A stretch of 64,000 nucleotides of DNA from Halopseudomonas nanhaiensis. Lineage in GTDB: Bacteria; Pseudomonadota; Gammaproteobacteria; Pseudomonadales; Pseudomonadaceae. This document shows positions 9,088 through 18,380 of the stretch, piece after piece. Under the pieces are notes generated by a model. That model saw only the letters and a program-made list of their open reading frames with translations. It had not been told where the DNA came from and did not search any database. Location of the stretch: NCBI RefSeq assembly GCF_020025155.1, contig NZ_CP073751.1, forward strand, positions 744,001 through 808,000, read 5' to 3'. How positions within the stretch are numbered: the first letter of the stretch is position 1; each line of letters begins with the position of its first letter. A program made the position numbers and the translations under genes.

Positions 9088-11916
9088 ATGACCGATTACA
9101 AAGCGACGCTGAACCTGCCGGAAACGGCATTCCCGATGAAGGCCGGCCTGCCCACGCGCGAGCCGGAAACCCTTAAGCGCCTGAACAGTATCGATCTCTA
9201 CCAGAAGATTCGTGAGATCAGCCGCGGCCGTCCGCAGTTCGTGCTGCATGACGGTCCGCCCTATGCCAACGGCAGCATCCACATCGGTCACGCGGTCAAC
9301 AAGATCCTCAAGGACATGATCACCCGGTCCAAGACGCTGTCGGGCTTCGATGCGCCCTACGTGCCGGGCTGGGACTGCCATGGTCTGCCGATCGAGCACA
9401 AGATCGAGACCACGCACGGCAAGAACATCGAGCCGTCGAAGACGCGCGAACTCAGCCGTGCCTACGCCGCAGAGCAGATCGAAGCGCAGAAGAACGACTT
9501 CGTCCGCCTGGGCGTGCTGGGCGACTGGGGCAATCCGTACAAAACCATGAACTTCAGGAACGAAGCCGGTCAGCTTCGCGCGCTGGGCAAGATGGTCGAG
9601 CAGGGTTATGTGTTCAAGGGGCTCAAGCCGGTCAACTGGTGCTTCGATTGCGGCTCGGCGCTGGCCGAGGCGGAGGTCGAATACGCGGACAAGCAGTCCC
9701 CGACCATCGACGTGGGCTTCCCCTGCGCAGAGCCGGAGAAGCTGGCTGCGGCGTTCGGTGTCGACAGCCTGTCCAAGCCGGCGCAGATGGTCATCTGGAC
9801 CACCACGCCGTGGACCATTCCAGCCAACCAGGCGCTGAACATTCATCCGGAGTTCAACTACGCGCTGGTCGATGCGGGTGATCGCCTGCTGATTCTTGCC
9901 GAAGAGCTGGTCGAGAGCTGCCTGAAGCGTTACGGGCGCGAAGGGCAGGTGGTGGCGACCACCACCGGCGACACGCTTGAGCTGATCAACTTTCGTCATC
10001 CGTTCTATGATCGGCTGTCTCCCGTTTACCTGGCCGATTACGTCGAGCTCGGCGCCGGGACCGGTATCGTGCACTCCGCGCCCGCCTACGGTGAAGACGA
10101 CTTCTATACCTGCAAGCGCTACGGCATGGTCAACGACGAGATCCTCAACCCGGTTCAGGGCAACGGGGTGTACGTCGAGTCTCTGGAATTCTTTGGCGGG
10201 CAGTTCATCTGGAAGGCCAACCCTAACGTGATGGCCAAGCTGGAAGAAGTCGATTGCCTGCTGGCACATGAGAAGGTCAGCCACAGCTACATGCACTGCT
10301 GGCGCCACAAGACGCCGGTGATTTACCGGGCAACCGCTCAGTGGTTCGTCGGGATGGACGTGCAGGTCGACGGCGAGACCCTTCGCAAGCGCGCGCTCAA
10401 GGCCATCGAGGAGACACAGTTCGTGCCGGCATGGGGCAAGCAGCGCCTGCACAACATGATAGCCGGTCGTCCGGACTGGTGTATCTCGCGGCAGCGTACC
10501 TGGGGCGTCCCGATTCCGTTCTTCCTGCACAAGGAAAGCGGCGAGCTGCATCCACGTACCATCGAGCTGCTCGAGCAGGTGGCGCAGCGGGTGGAGGAGC
10601 AGGGCATCGAGGCCTGGTTCGCGATGGACGCCGCCGAACTGCTGGGCGACGAGGCCGCGCAATATGACAAGATCGGCGACACCATGGACGTGTGGTTCGA
10701 CTCCGGCACCACCCATTGGCACGTCATGCGCGGCTCGCACCCCATGGGGCACGACACCGGCCCGCGTGCGGACCTGTACCTGGAAGGCTCCGATCAGCAC
10801 CGCGGCTGGTTCCATTCCTCCCTGTTGACCGGCTGCGCTATCGACGGCCATGCGCCGTACAAGGGCCTGCTGACACATGGCTTCGTGGTCGATGAGAACG
10901 GCCGCAAGATGTCCAAATCACTAGGGAATGTGGTCGCACCGCAGGAAGTCAACGACAGCCTGGGCGCGGACATTCTGCGTCTGTGGGTGGCATCGAGCGA
11001 CTATTCCGGCGAGATGGCCGTATCCAAGGTGATCCTGCAGCGCAGCGCCGACGCCTACCGTCGTATCCGCAACACAGCGCGCTTTCTGCTGGCCAACCTA
11101 AGCGGCTTCGACCCCAAGGTGCACATGGTCGCGCCCGAGCAGATGCTTGATCTGGACCGCTGGGCCGTAGATCGTGCGCTGGTGATGCAGCAGGAAATTC
11201 TTGAGGCGTACGACAGCTACAAGTTCTGGAACGTCTATCAGAAGGTGCACAACTTCTGCGTGCAGGAGCTGGGCGGCTTCTATCTGGACATCATCAAGGA
11301 TCGCCAGTACACCACCGGTGCCGACAGCACCGCGCGGCGCTCCTGTCAGACCGCGCTCTACCATATCGCCGAGGCGCTGGTGCGCTGGATCGCACCGATC
11401 CTGGCGTTCACCTCCGAGGAGATCTGGCAGTACCTGCCGGGCGAGCGCGAAGAGTCGGTGATGCTCGGCACCTGGTACCAGGGCTTGACCGCATTGCCGG
11501 AAGGCGCAGCGCTGGATCGCGCGTTCTGGGACGACGTGATGCAGGTCAAGGTCGCGGTGAACAAGGAGCTGGAGAATCAGCGCAACGCGAAGGTGATTGG
11601 CGGCAACCTGCAGGCAGAAGTCACGCTGTATGCCGAGGCCTCCCTGGCCCAGCGGCTGGCCCTGCTTGGAGACGAGCTGCGGTTTGTGTTGATTACCTCG
11701 CGTGCCGACCTGGCTCCGTTGGAGCAGGCTGGTCCGGATGCAGTGGAAACCGAGCTGAGCGGGCTGAAGCTGTCCGTGGCCAAGTCCGGGAATCCCAAGT
11801 GCGGGCGTTGCTGGCATTTCCTGGCGGACGTCGGCAGTCATCCGGAGCACCCGGAAATCTGCGGCCGCTGCATAGAGAACATCGAAGGGCAGGGCGAGGC
11901 ACGCCAGCATGCCTGA
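9088..11916 (+). CDS. ileS: isoleucyl-tRNA synthetase
   Basis: A 942-residue class I aminoacyl-tRNA synthetase. Visible are the HIGH motif ([13 protein letters not shown], near residue 64), the CP1 editing domain ([12 protein letters not shown]), the KMSKS motif ([10 protein letters not shown], near residue 606) and the C-terminal zinc-binding module with two CxxC pairs (KCGRCWHF and EICGRC). The start at 9088 ([18 protein letters not shown]) is the family start; an in-frame GTG lies 9 nt upstream. The architecture is the eubacterial, mupirocin-sensitive type by family knowledge. The stop overlaps lspA by 8 bp. Confidence 0.98.
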   Translation: MTDYKATLNLPETAFPMKAGLPTREPETLKRLNSIDLYQKIREISRGRPQFVLHDGPPYANGSIHIGHAVNKILKDMITRSKTLSGFDAPYVPGWDCHGLPIEHKIETTHGKNIEPSKTRELSRAYAAEQIEAQKNDFVRLGVLGDWGNPYKTMNFRNEAGQLRALGKMVEQGYVFKGLKPVNWCFDCGSALAEAEVEYADKQSPTIDVGFPCAEPEKLAAAFGVDSLSKPAQMVIWTTTPWTIPANQALNIHPEFNYALVDAGDRLLILAEELVESCLKRYGREGQVVATTTGDTLELINFRHPFYDRLSPVYLADYVELGAGTGIVHSAPAYGEDDFYTCKRYGMVNDEILNPVQGNGVYVESLEFFGGQFIWKANPNVMAKLEEVDCLLAHEKVSHSYMHCWRHKTPVIYRATAQWFVGMDVQVDGETLRKRALKAIEETQFVPAWGKQRLHNMIAGRPDWCISRQRTWGVPIPFFLHKESGELHPRTIELLEQVAQRVEEQGIEAWFAMDAAELLGDEAAQYDKIGDTMDVWFDSGTTHWHVMRGSHPMGHDTGPRADLYLEGSDQHRGWFHSSLLTGCAIDGHAPYKGLLTHGFVVDENGRKMSKSLGNVVAPQEVNDSLGADILRLWVASSDYSGEMAVSKVILQRSADAYRRIRNTARFLLANLSGFDPKVHMVAPEQMLDLDRWAVDRALVMQQEILEAYDSYKFWNVYQKVHNFCVQELGGFYLDIIKDRQYTTGADSTARRSCQTALYHIAEALVRWIAPILAFTSEEIWQYLPGEREESVMLGTWYQGLTALPEGAALDRAFWDDVMQVKVAVNKELENQRNAKVIGGNLQAEVTLYAEASLAQRLALLGDELRFVLITSRADLAPLEQAGPDAVETELSGLKLSVAKSGNPKCGRCWHFLADVGSHPEHPEICGRCIENIEGQGEARQHA

Positions 11917-12415
11917 GCTTCGTCATAGCGGGTTGCGCTGGGTATGGCTGGCGGTTCTGGTGGTTGTGCTGGATCTGGCAACCAAATGGCTTGTCGCGGA
12001 CCGTCTGATGGTTTTTCAGCAGGTGCCGATCATCGAAGGTCTGCTGGACATCACCCTGGCCTTCAATTCCGGGGCAGCGTTCAGCTTCCTCGCGGACGCC
12101 GGTGGCTGGCAGCGGTGGTTCTTTATCGCCGTGGCCGTCGGGGTCAGCCTGATGCTTATCGTCTGGATGGCGCGCCTGTCCCGGGACAAGGTAATGGAGG
12201 CGATCGCCCTGTCTCTGGTGCTGGGCGGCGCGCTGGGTAACCTGTACGACCGGATCGTTCACGGGCACGTAGTGGATTTCATCCTTGTTCATTGGCAGGA
12301 TGCCTGGTACTTCCCGGCGTTCAACGTCGCCGATAGCGCCATCACTGTCGGCGCGGGGCTGCTGATTCTGGATATGCTGCTATCGTCGGGAAAGGAGCAG
12401 GACAGCAAGGCCTGA
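11909..12415 (+). CDS. lspA: lipoprotein signal peptidase (signal peptidase II)
   Basis: A 168-residue, four-helix inner-membrane aspartic protease that cleaves the signal peptide of diacylated prolipoproteins. The conserved boxes are [24 protein letters not shown] (first catalytic Asp region) and [11 protein letters not shown] (second catalytic Asp). It overlaps ileS by 8 bp, so translation is probably coupled. A REP array starts within 10 bp of its stop and separates it from fkpB. Confidence 0.97.
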   Translation: MPELRHSGLRWVWLAVLVVVLDLATKWLVADRLMVFQQVPIIEGLLDITLAFNSGAAFSFLADAGGWQRWFFIAVAVGVSLMLIVWMARLSRDKVMEAIALSLVLGGALGNLYDRIVHGHVVDFILVHWQDAWYFPAFNVADSAITVGAGLLILDMLLSSGKEQDSKA

Positions 12416-12420
12416 GTTGC

Positions 12421-12870
12421 CTGTAGGCCCATCGCGGCGAGGGCGCCGCTCCTACCGGTGGTGCGGGCTCGGGTTGTTCTGTGTAGGAGCGCACCCGGGC
12501 GCGAACGCGGCATCGCAAACCCTTCGCGGCCAGGTCCGCTCCTACGGACGGTGCGGGGTCGAGGTGTTGTGTGTAGGAGCGCACCTGGGCGCGAAAACGG
12601 CATCGCAAACCCCTTCGCGGCCAGGTCCGCTCCTACGGACTGTGCAGGATCGAGGTGTTGTGTGTAGGAGCGCACCTGGGCGCGAAAACGGCATCGCCAA
12701 CCCCTTCGCGGCCAGGTCCGCTCCTACGGACGGTGCGGGATCGAGGTTTTTTGTGTAGGAGCGCACCTGGGCGCGAACGCGGCATCGCAAACCCTTCGTG
12801 GCCAGGTCCGCTCCTACAGGCGGTGCAGGATCGAGGCGTTGTGTGTAGGAGCGCACCCGGACGCGAATCG
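12421..12870. repeat. REP/BIME tandem array, 90-91-bp unit, four units plus a fifth start
   Basis: GTGTAGGAGCGCAC recurs at 12481, 12571, 12662, 12753 and 12843, giving spacings of 90, 91, 91 and 90 bp. Each unit is a forward REP (GTAGGAGCGCACCTGGGCGCG) followed by a spacer with GCATCGCAAACCC and an inverted REP (CGCGGCCAGGTCCGCTCCTAC). An extra REP variant (GCGGCGAGGGCGCCGCTCCTAC) sits at about 12434-12455. The array fills the 522-bp gap between lspA and fkpB. Period and symmetry are those of a bacterial interspersed mosaic element, not a CRISPR. Open frames crossing it are by-products of the repeat. Confidence 0.9.
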
Positions 12871-12937
12871 GATTCCCTGACCACGACAATGTTCCAGCGA
12901 CATACCAGCCAACAAACCACATACGAAAGGTTCGACC

Positions 12938-13369
12938 ATGAGCGAAACACGTATAGGGCACGACAGCGAAGTCACCCTGCATTTCACCGTGAAACTGCCG
13001 AGCGGCGAAGTCGTCGACTCCACCGCAGGTAAATCCCCCGCCACCTTCAAGGTCGGCGACGGCAGCCTGTTGCCCGGCTTCGAACAGAGCCTGTTCGGTC
13101 TCAAGGCCGGTGACCAGCGCGCTTTCGAAATCGAACCGGAACGCGGCTTCGGGCCGGGCAACCCGCAGAACATCCAGACCGTCCCCCGCGGCCAGTTCAA
13201 CGAAATGGAGCTGGAGCCCGGCCTGTTGGTGATTTTCCAGGACGCCGCCGGCGGCGAGCTGCCGGGTGTGGTGAAGACCGTCCACGACACCACCGTCGAC
13301 GTGGACTTCAACCACCCCCTGGCGGGCAAGATCATCACCTTCGACGTCGAGATCATCGCGGTCCGCTAA
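12938..13369 (+). CDS. fkpB: FKBP-type peptidyl-prolyl isomerase, SlpA/FkpB type
   Basis: A 143-residue SlpA-type FKBP with an IF (insert-in-flap) chaperone domain. The FKBP core reads [18 protein letters not shown] and [18 protein letters not shown], and the flap insertion contains [16 protein letters not shown]. The position between lspA and ispH is conserved in gammaproteobacteria. Here it is separated from lspA by a large REP array, so it may depend on its own promoter. Its role is folding assistance in the cytoplasm; specific clients are unknown. Confidence 0.93.
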   Translation: MSETRIGHDSEVTLHFTVKLPSGEVVDSTAGKSPATFKVGDGSLLPGFEQSLFGLKAGDQRAFEIEPERGFGPGNPQNIQTVPRGQFNEMELEPGLLVIFQDAAGGELPGVVKTVHDTTVDVDFNHPLAGKIITFDVEIIAVR

Positions 13370-13451
13370 GCGCTTCGCTGCGGCTCGAATCGCCAGGCGC
13401 TCCCCGTTCGTGGATAATGGGCGCCCGGCTTGCCCACTTCCGAGGCCTTCC

Positions 13452-14399
13452 ATGCAGATCAAATTGGCAAATCCCCGCGGTTTCTGCGCAGGTGTCGACC
13501 GCGCCATCGAGATCGTCAACCGTGCCCTCGAGGTATTCGGGCCGCCGATCTACGTGCGCCACGAGGTCGTGCATAACAAGTTCGTCGTCGAAGACCTGCG
13601 CACACGCGGCGCCATCTTTGTCGAAGAAATCGAAGAGGTTCCGGACGACGTCATCGTGATCTTCAGCGCCCATGGTGTTTCCCAGGCAGTACGCAAGCAA
13701 GCAGCAGACCGCGGGCTGAAGGTTTTCGACGCCACCTGCCCGCTGGTGACCAAGGTGCATCTGGAAGTGGCCAAGTACAGCCGAGACGGACGCGAATGCA
13801 TTCTTATCGGTCATGCCGGCCACCCCGAGGTCGAAGGCACCATGGGGCAGTACGACACCAGGAACGGTGGGGCGATCTATCTGGTCGAAGACGAAGAGGA
13901 TGCCGCGAACCTCAAGGTACGCGATCCGTCGAACCTGGCCTTCGTTACTCAGACAACGCTGTCGATGGATGACACCGCCAAGGTGATCGATGCGTTGCGC
14001 AAACATTTCCCGGCTATCGACGGTCCGCGCAAGGACGACATCTGTTACGCCACACAGAATCGGCAGGATGCCGTCAAGCAGCTGGCTGCGGAGTGCGAGC
14101 TGGTGTTGGTTGTGGGTAGCCCGAACAGCTCCAATTCCAACCGGCTACGTGAGCTGTCAGAGCGCATCGGCACCCCGGCCTATCTTATTGATGGTGCCGA
14201 CGAGATCCGCAGCGATTGGCTGGACGGCGTAAGCAATATTGGCGTAACTGCCGGTGCCTCTGCCCCTGACATCCTCGTGCGCCAGGTTATTGAGCACTTA
14301 CACAGCCTGGGCGCGACCGGCGCCGAAGAGCTCGCCGGCCGTCCTGAAAATGTCGTCTTCAGCATGCCGAAAGAGCTGCGCGTCGTTTCAATAGACTGA
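13452..14399 (+). CDS. ispH: 4-hydroxy-3-methylbut-2-enyl diphosphate reductase
   Basis: A 315-residue iron-sulfur enzyme (LytB) catalysing the last step of the MEP isoprenoid pathway, making IPP and DMAPP. The three cluster-binding cysteines lie in [14 protein letters not shown] (near residue 12), [11 protein letters not shown] (near 96) and [21 protein letters not shown] [10 protein letters not shown] (near 197). EGTMGQ and TQTTLS, also conserved, are present. The start at 13452 matches the family N-terminus [11 protein letters not shown]. It is 82 bp from fkpB and probably co-transcribed with it. Confidence 0.97.
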   Translation: MQIKLANPRGFCAGVDRAIEIVNRALEVFGPPIYVRHEVVHNKFVVEDLRTRGAIFVEEIEEVPDDVIVIFSAHGVSQAVRKQAADRGLKVFDATCPLVTKVHLEVAKYSRDGRECILIGHAGHPEVEGTMGQYDTRNGGAIYLVEDEEDAANLKVRDPSNLAFVTQTTLSMDDTAKVIDALRKHFPAIDGPRKDDICYATQNRQDAVKQLAAECELVLVVGSPNSSNSNRLRELSERIGTPAYLIDGADEIRSDWLDGVSNIGVTAGASAPDILVRQVIEHLHSLGATGAEELAGRPENVVFSMPKELRVVSID

Positions 14400-14447
14400 T
14401 ATCGCGTTACGCATCGATTTCTGTTTTGTGGGAGCGCCGTCCCCGGC

Positions 14448-14476
14448 GCAGCAGGGCGCCAGAGGCGCCCTGCTGC
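14448..14476. terminator. strong hairpin between convergent ispH and mutT
   Basis: A perfect 13-bp stem GCAGCAGGGCGCC / GGCGCCCTGCTGC with an AGA loop, preceded by a diverged REP-like GTGGGAGCGCCG. There is no U-run on either side, so it may be a REP-type 3' stabiliser more than a classical terminator. Confidence 0.5.
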
Positions 14477-14493
14477 GGTATCTTACAAATGTA

Positions 14494-15447
14494 TCAAGAT
14501 CGGTCGGAACCACCCGCCCAAAGACCACTGATCCCCGCAATACCCTGCGCTCCAACATCAAACGCCTGGGACAGATGCGCCTCGCTCATCCCACCCAGCA
14601 GATACACAGGCATGTTCACGCCCCGGATCAGTTCGGCACCCCGCTCCCATCCCAGCGCAGCGGCTCCCGGATGGCTCCGAGTCGGCAGGACGGGGGACAG
14701 CGTAACGAAGTCCACTCCGATCTGGGCAGCCAGTGCCAGTTCCCTGTCGTCATGACACGACGCTGCCAGCCAGGCGAGCCTCTCTTCACGCCGCCAGCCC
14801 GTTCGGGCGAGCTCCGCTAGTTGCCGGCCAGTAACATGCCAGCCAGCACCAGGTTGGTGCGGAGGATGGTCGCCCTTGAGCATCCAGATAAACCCAGACC
14901 CAAAATGTTCCGTCACCTGCTCTGCAAGCGATGCGTACGCTTCAGTATCCAGCTGCGTCTGTCGCAGCTGGACCAACCGGATGCCCGCAGCGTATGCGGC
15001 GCGCAAGCCCGCGTAGAGTTCGTCTGTATCAGCAAGGTCAGGCGTAACAAGATAGCGAGTCGGTAGCCTTGCGGCAGATACGATAGGCGCGTTGGCTTGC
15101 GGAAACCTGTAGTCGTCCAACTCCTCCTGGCGCACCCAACGAATCGGTTGGCCCTCGGCACCGTGGGCCTCGCCGTCGAACGCATCAACCGTCCACACAT
15201 CCAGACGAATGGATTTGTCCGGGTAATCGTGATGAATATCGATCAGAGGGCGGGCCTGCGTGACGGTGATGCCTAACTCTTCGTGCAGCTCACGTGCAAG
15301 CCCCGCTTCGCGCGCCTCGCCAGGCTCAAGCTTGCCCCCAGGGAATTCCCACAGCCCGCCTTGATGAGCATGGTCAGGGCGCCTGGCGATAAGAATGCGA
15401 CCGGCGGGGTCACGTATGACCGCAGCCATCACGTGTACGCGGCGCAC
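14494..15447 (-). CDS. mutT: Nudix hydrolase (MutT) fused to a thiamine-phosphate-synthase-like domain
   Basis: A 317-residue two-domain protein. Residues 1-130 are a MutT Nudix domain with a perfect Nudix box (GKLEPGEAREAGLARELHEELGI region, near residues 38-60, broken here only for length), expected to hydrolyse 8-oxo-dGTP. Residues about 132-312 resemble ThiE/TenI (LRAAYAAGIRLVQLR, VDFVTLSPVLPTRSHPG, GGMSEAHLSQAFDVGAQGIAGI). This fusion is standard in Pseudomonas MutT; the function of the second domain is not established. The start is a GTG at 15447-15445, 3 nt after the yacG stop. It ends the coaE-yacG-mutT run. Confidence 0.9.
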   Translation of the reverse strand: MRRVHVMAAVIRDPAGRILIARRPDHAHQGGLWEFPGGKLEPGEAREAGLARELHEELGITVTQARPLIDIHHDYPDKSIRLDVWTVDAFDGEAHGAEGQPIRWVRQEELDDYRFPQANAPIVSAARLPTRYLVTPDLADTDELYAGLRAAYAAGIRLVQLRQTQLDTEAYASLAEQVTEHFGSGFIWMLKGDHPPHQPGAGWHVTGRQLAELARTGWRREERLAWLAASCHDDRELALAAQIGVDFVTLSPVLPTRSHPGAAALGWERGAELIRGVNMPVYLLGGMSEAHLSQAFDVGAQGIAGISGLWAGGSDRS

Positions 15448-15450
15448 GAG

Positions 15451-15639
15451 TTAGCGGTCCGGCAGATCGTCGGAGTAGATGTCCTGCTCGAGTTCTTCGC
15501 CGGGAATGGCGTGCTCTTCCGACGCCCAGGCACCCAGGTCAATCAGGCGGCAGCGCGGCGAGCAGAAGGGCCGGTCAGGAGAGCTTTCGCTCCAGACAAC
15601 CGGTGCCTTGCAGGTGGGGCAATCGACAGTCAGGGTCAT
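15451..15639 (-). CDS. yacG: DNA gyrase inhibitor YacG (zinc-binding)
   Basis: A 62-residue protein with four zinc-ligand cysteines in [10 protein letters not shown] and [14 protein letters not shown]. YacG of E. coli binds the GyrB C-terminal domain and blocks DNA binding. The ATG overlaps the coaE stop codon (ATGA), so translation is coupled. The coaE-yacG pairing is conserved across gammaproteobacteria. Confidence 0.95.
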   Translation of the reverse strand: MTLTVDCPTCKAPVVWSESSPDRPFCSPRCRLIDLGAWASEEHAIPGEELEQDIYSDDLPDR

Positions 15640-16241
15640 AGCGTGTCTCCAGATAGCAAGGCCAGGTAGCGTTCGTGCAACGCATCGACTTGTGCGTGCA
15701 ATGCGGCGAGATCACCATCGTTGGTCAGCACATCATGCGCCTGACGCAGCCGGTCGTCGCGGGTCGCCTGCGCTTCCATGATCGCGCGAATCTGGTCCAA
15801 CTGAACCTGATCCCGCGCAGCGGTGCGAGCCAGCTGGATGGATTCCGGTACGTCCACCACAATCACCCGCTGCGTCATGCGGTGCTGCCCTGACTCGATC
15901 AACAATGGCGAGACGAGCAAGGCATAGGGCGACTGAGCTGAAGCGAGATCGTTAAGCGTTTCCTCACGGATGAGCGGGTGCAGCAGCTCTTCCAGCCAGA
16001 GGCGCTGCGTCGGATCCCGGAAGACGACTTCGCGCAGAGCGGGGCGATTGAGCGAGCCGTCGGGGAGCAATACCTCATCACCAAAGCGGTCGACGATATG
16101 CTTCAGCGCAGGCTTCCCTGGCTCGACAACCACGCGTGATTTCATATCGGCGTCGACGACATGAATGCCGTGCGCCTCGGCGAAGCGGTCGGCAGCAGCG
16201 CTCTTGCCGCTACCGATACCGCCGGTAAGACCTATGATCAT
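15636..16241 (-). CDS. coaE: dephospho-CoA kinase
   Basis: A 201-residue P-loop kinase for the final step of coenzyme A synthesis. It has Walker [12 protein letters not shown] near residue 7, the [13 protein letters not shown] substrate segment near 31 and the [11 protein letters not shown] region near 108. The start overlaps the pilD stop by one base (TAATG). The pilD-coaE-yacG order is typical of pseudomonads. Confidence 0.97.
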   Translation of the reverse strand: MIIGLTGGIGSGKSAAADRFAEAHGIHVVDADMKSRVVVEPGKPALKHIVDRFGDEVLLPDGSLNRPALREVVFRDPTQRLWLEELLHPLIREETLNDLASAQSPYALLVSPLLIESGQHRMTQRVIVVDVPESIQLARTAARDQVQLDQIRAIMEAQATRDDRLRQAHDVLTNDGDLAALHAQVDALHERYLALLSGDTL

Positions 16242-17113
16242 TAGAATCCGGCGAATTGTAGATACTGGCTGGTGATTGTCTCACCCCAAATCAACGCAAT
16301 CCAGCCGGCAATGGCAAGGTAGGGACCGAAGGGAAGGGGTGTAGCGTTGGAGTCGCCACGGCTCTTGAGAATGATGATGCCGAGGATCGCGCCGACTAGC
16401 GACGACAGCAGAATCGTCAACGGTAACACCTGCCAGCCACCCCAGGCACCGATCATTGCCAGCAGCTTGAAGTCGCCATAGCCCATGCCTTCCTTGCCGG
16501 TCACCAGCTTGAACAGCCAGTACACGGACCAAAGGCTCAGGTAGCCAAACACGGCCCCGGCAAGCGCGGTATTCAAATCTGTGAACAGACCGAAGCTGTT
16601 GACGATCAGGCCCAGCCAGAGCATGGGCAGAACGATGGCGTCCGGCAGCAGCTGGGTATCCGCATCGATCAGACTCAGAGTGATCAGCGACCAGGTCAGC
16701 AGCAGCATCGAGCCTGCCTGCCAGGTAAAGCCGAACTGCCAGGCGACCACCATCGACAGTGCTGCGGTCAGTAACTCGACCATCGGATAGCGAGCGCTGA
16801 TCGACGTCTTGCACGTCCCGCAGCGGCCCCGCAACGCCAGGTAGCTGATGACCGGTATGTTCTGCCATGCCTTGATCTCGGCTTGGCACTTTGGGCAGTG
16901 GGAGTGGGGTAGAACGAGGTTGTAGGTCGGCTCCGCCGGATGCTCGGCGTCAGGCTCAAGTATTTCCCTGGCCTGCTGCCGCCAGTCGCGTTCCATCATT
17001 CTTGGTAGGCGATGGATCACCACATTCAGGAAGCTGCCCACGACAAGTCCAAGCAATCCGGCGAGCAAAATAAAGGCCAGCACATGGCTGGCCAGATAGT
17101 CAGTGATGAGCAT
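16241..17113 (-). CDS. pilD: type IV prepilin peptidase / N-methyltransferase
   Basis: A 290-residue inner-membrane aspartic protease that cleaves prepilin and pseudopilin leaders after Gly and methylates the new N-terminus. The cytoplasmic methyltransferase loop has two CxxC pairs ([10 protein letters not shown] and GRCGTCKTS, residues about 72-102). The two catalytic aspartates lie in [12 protein letters not shown] (near 151) and in the [12 protein letters not shown]xGD motif (near 212). There are about eight membrane segments. The gap to pilC is a single base, so pilB-pilC-pilD form one transcription unit. It would process both pilins nearby and any type II secretion pseudopilins. Confidence 0.97.
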   Translation of the reverse strand: MLITDYLASHVLAFILLAGLLGLVVGSFLNVVIHRLPRMMERDWRQQAREILEPDAEHPAEPTYNLVLPHSHCPKCQAEIKAWQNIPVISYLALRGRCGTCKTSISARYPMVELLTAALSMVVAWQFGFTWQAGSMLLLTWSLITLSLIDADTQLLPDAIVLPMLWLGLIVNSFGLFTDLNTALAGAVFGYLSLWSVYWLFKLVTGKEGMGYGDFKLLAMIGAWGGWQVLPLTILLSSLVGAILGIIILKSRGDSNATPLPFGPYLAIAGWIALIWGETITSQYLQFAGF

Positions 17114-17114
17114 A

Positions 17115-18377
17115 TCAGCCTACGACGTTACCGAGCTGGAAGATCGGCAGGTACATGGCGATAATCAGGCCGCCCACCAGCACGCCAAGTACGCACATGA
17201 TCATCGGCTCGAGCAGTGTGGTCATATTGTCGACCTTGTTCTCGACCTCGGCCTCGTAGTAATTGGCTACCTTATCCAGCATGCCGTCGAGGTTGCCAGA
17301 CTCCTCACCGATACCCGCCATCTGCACAGCCAACGATGGGAAGATTTTTGTAGTACGCATGGAGAAGTTGAGTTGAGATCCTGCTGATACATCGTCCTTG
17401 ATCTGCATGACAGCGTTGTAAAAAACGACGTTGCCCGCGGCACCCGCGACGGAATTCAGCGCTTCGACCAAAGGCACGCCGGCGGCGAACGTGGTCGATA
17501 AAGTGCGAGCGTAGCGAGCTACCGCCGCCTCGTAGACGATCTTCCCGACTACCGGTGCTTTGAGGAGTACTCGGTCTTGAGCATCGCGGAAAGTCTTGGA
17601 CCGCCTATGTACCTGAGTATACGTAAAGCCAAGTGCGATCAAACCGAACACGCAAAGAAACCACCAACTCTGTAACCACTCGGACAGAGCAATCACCATT
17701 TTAGTGAAGGCGGGCAAATCCGCGCCGAAGCTAGAGAAAACCGTCTCAAATTGAGGAACCACCTTCAGTAGCAAAATGGCAGTGACCACGATGGCGACGC
17801 AAACGACCGCAATTGGGTAGGTCAATGCTTTCTTTATCTTCGCTTTCAGCGCTTCGGTTTTTTCTTTGAAAGTAGCGATGCGATCGAGCAGCGACTCCAG
17901 GCGACCAGACTGTTCTCCTGACTCGACCAAGTTACAGAACAGGTCGTCGAAATACTTTGGATGTTTGCGCAGCGAGTCGGCAAGCGTATTACCGGCGGCT
18001 ACGTCTGTTTTAATTTCGGTGACAAGTTTCGCAAGGCTCGGCTTCTCGGCGCCTTCGGCGATGATCTCAAAAGCCTGCACAATAGGGACGCCAGATTGCA
18101 TCATGGTTGCAAGCTGCCGAGTGAAGAAAGCGATATCCAGCGGTTTGATTGGCTTGTTGCGAGGGGCGAAGAGCGTCGATTGTCGCTTCAGGCTGGTAAC
18201 GAGAATGCCTTGCTTGCGCAGCTGAGCTTTGATCAAGGCGGGGTTCGAGCCCTGGATCTCGCCGGCAACCTTGGTTCCCTTGCGGTCCTTGCCTTCCCAT
18301 TTGAATGGTATAACCTTCTCTACTTTGGCCTTCGTTGCGGGGGTGGGCCCTTTCTTCATCGCTGCTTGTTGCGCCAT
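17115..18377 (-). CDS. pilC: type IV pilus inner-membrane platform protein
   Basis: A 420-residue GspF/PilC-family protein with two T2SF repeats (about residues 85-208 and 288-410) and three membrane helices (about 185-210, 235-255, 390-410). Typical segments are FFTRQLATMMQSGVPIVQAFEII, RLESLLDRIATFKEKTEALKAK and FPSLAVQMAGIGEESGNLDGML. It couples the PilB/PilT ATPases to the pilin platform. The start is 3 bp after the pilB stop. Codon use looks more AT-rich than in flanking housekeeping genes. Confidence 0.96.
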   Translation of the reverse strand: MAQQAAMKKGPTPATKAKVEKVIPFKWEGKDRKGTKVAGEIQGSNPALIKAQLRKQGILVTSLKRQSTLFAPRNKPIKPLDIAFFTRQLATMMQSGVPIVQAFEIIAEGAEKPSLAKLVTEIKTDVAAGNTLADSLRKHPKYFDDLFCNLVESGEQSGRLESLLDRIATFKEKTEALKAKIKKALTYPIAVVCVAIVVTAILLLKVVPQFETVFSSFGADLPAFTKMVIALSEWLQSWWFLCVFGLIALGFTYTQVHRRSKTFRDAQDRVLLKAPVVGKIVYEAAVARYARTLSTTFAAGVPLVEALNSVAGAAGNVVFYNAVMQIKDDVSAGSQLNFSMRTTKIFPSLAVQMAGIGEESGNLDGMLDKVANYYEAEVENKVDNMTTLLEPMIMCVLGVLVGGLIIAMYLPIFQLGNVVG

Positions 18378-18380
18378 GAC

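Noticed and set aside
9055-10878. A 607-codon open frame on the minus strand
   Set aside because: It is antisense to ileS, whose HIGH and KMSKS motifs are intact; the frame is a GC-codon shadow with no recognisable domain.
12481-12868. Regular repeats resembling a CRISPR array
   Set aside because: The spacers between the shared cores are themselves conserved, each unit holds two inverted REPs, and there are no cas genes. This is a BIME array.
12417-13519. Several open frames crossing the 12.4-12.9 kb repeats, with periodic peptide repeats
   Set aside because: They arise because the REP tandem units contain few stops; peptides simply mirror the DNA repeat and lack ribosome-binding sites.
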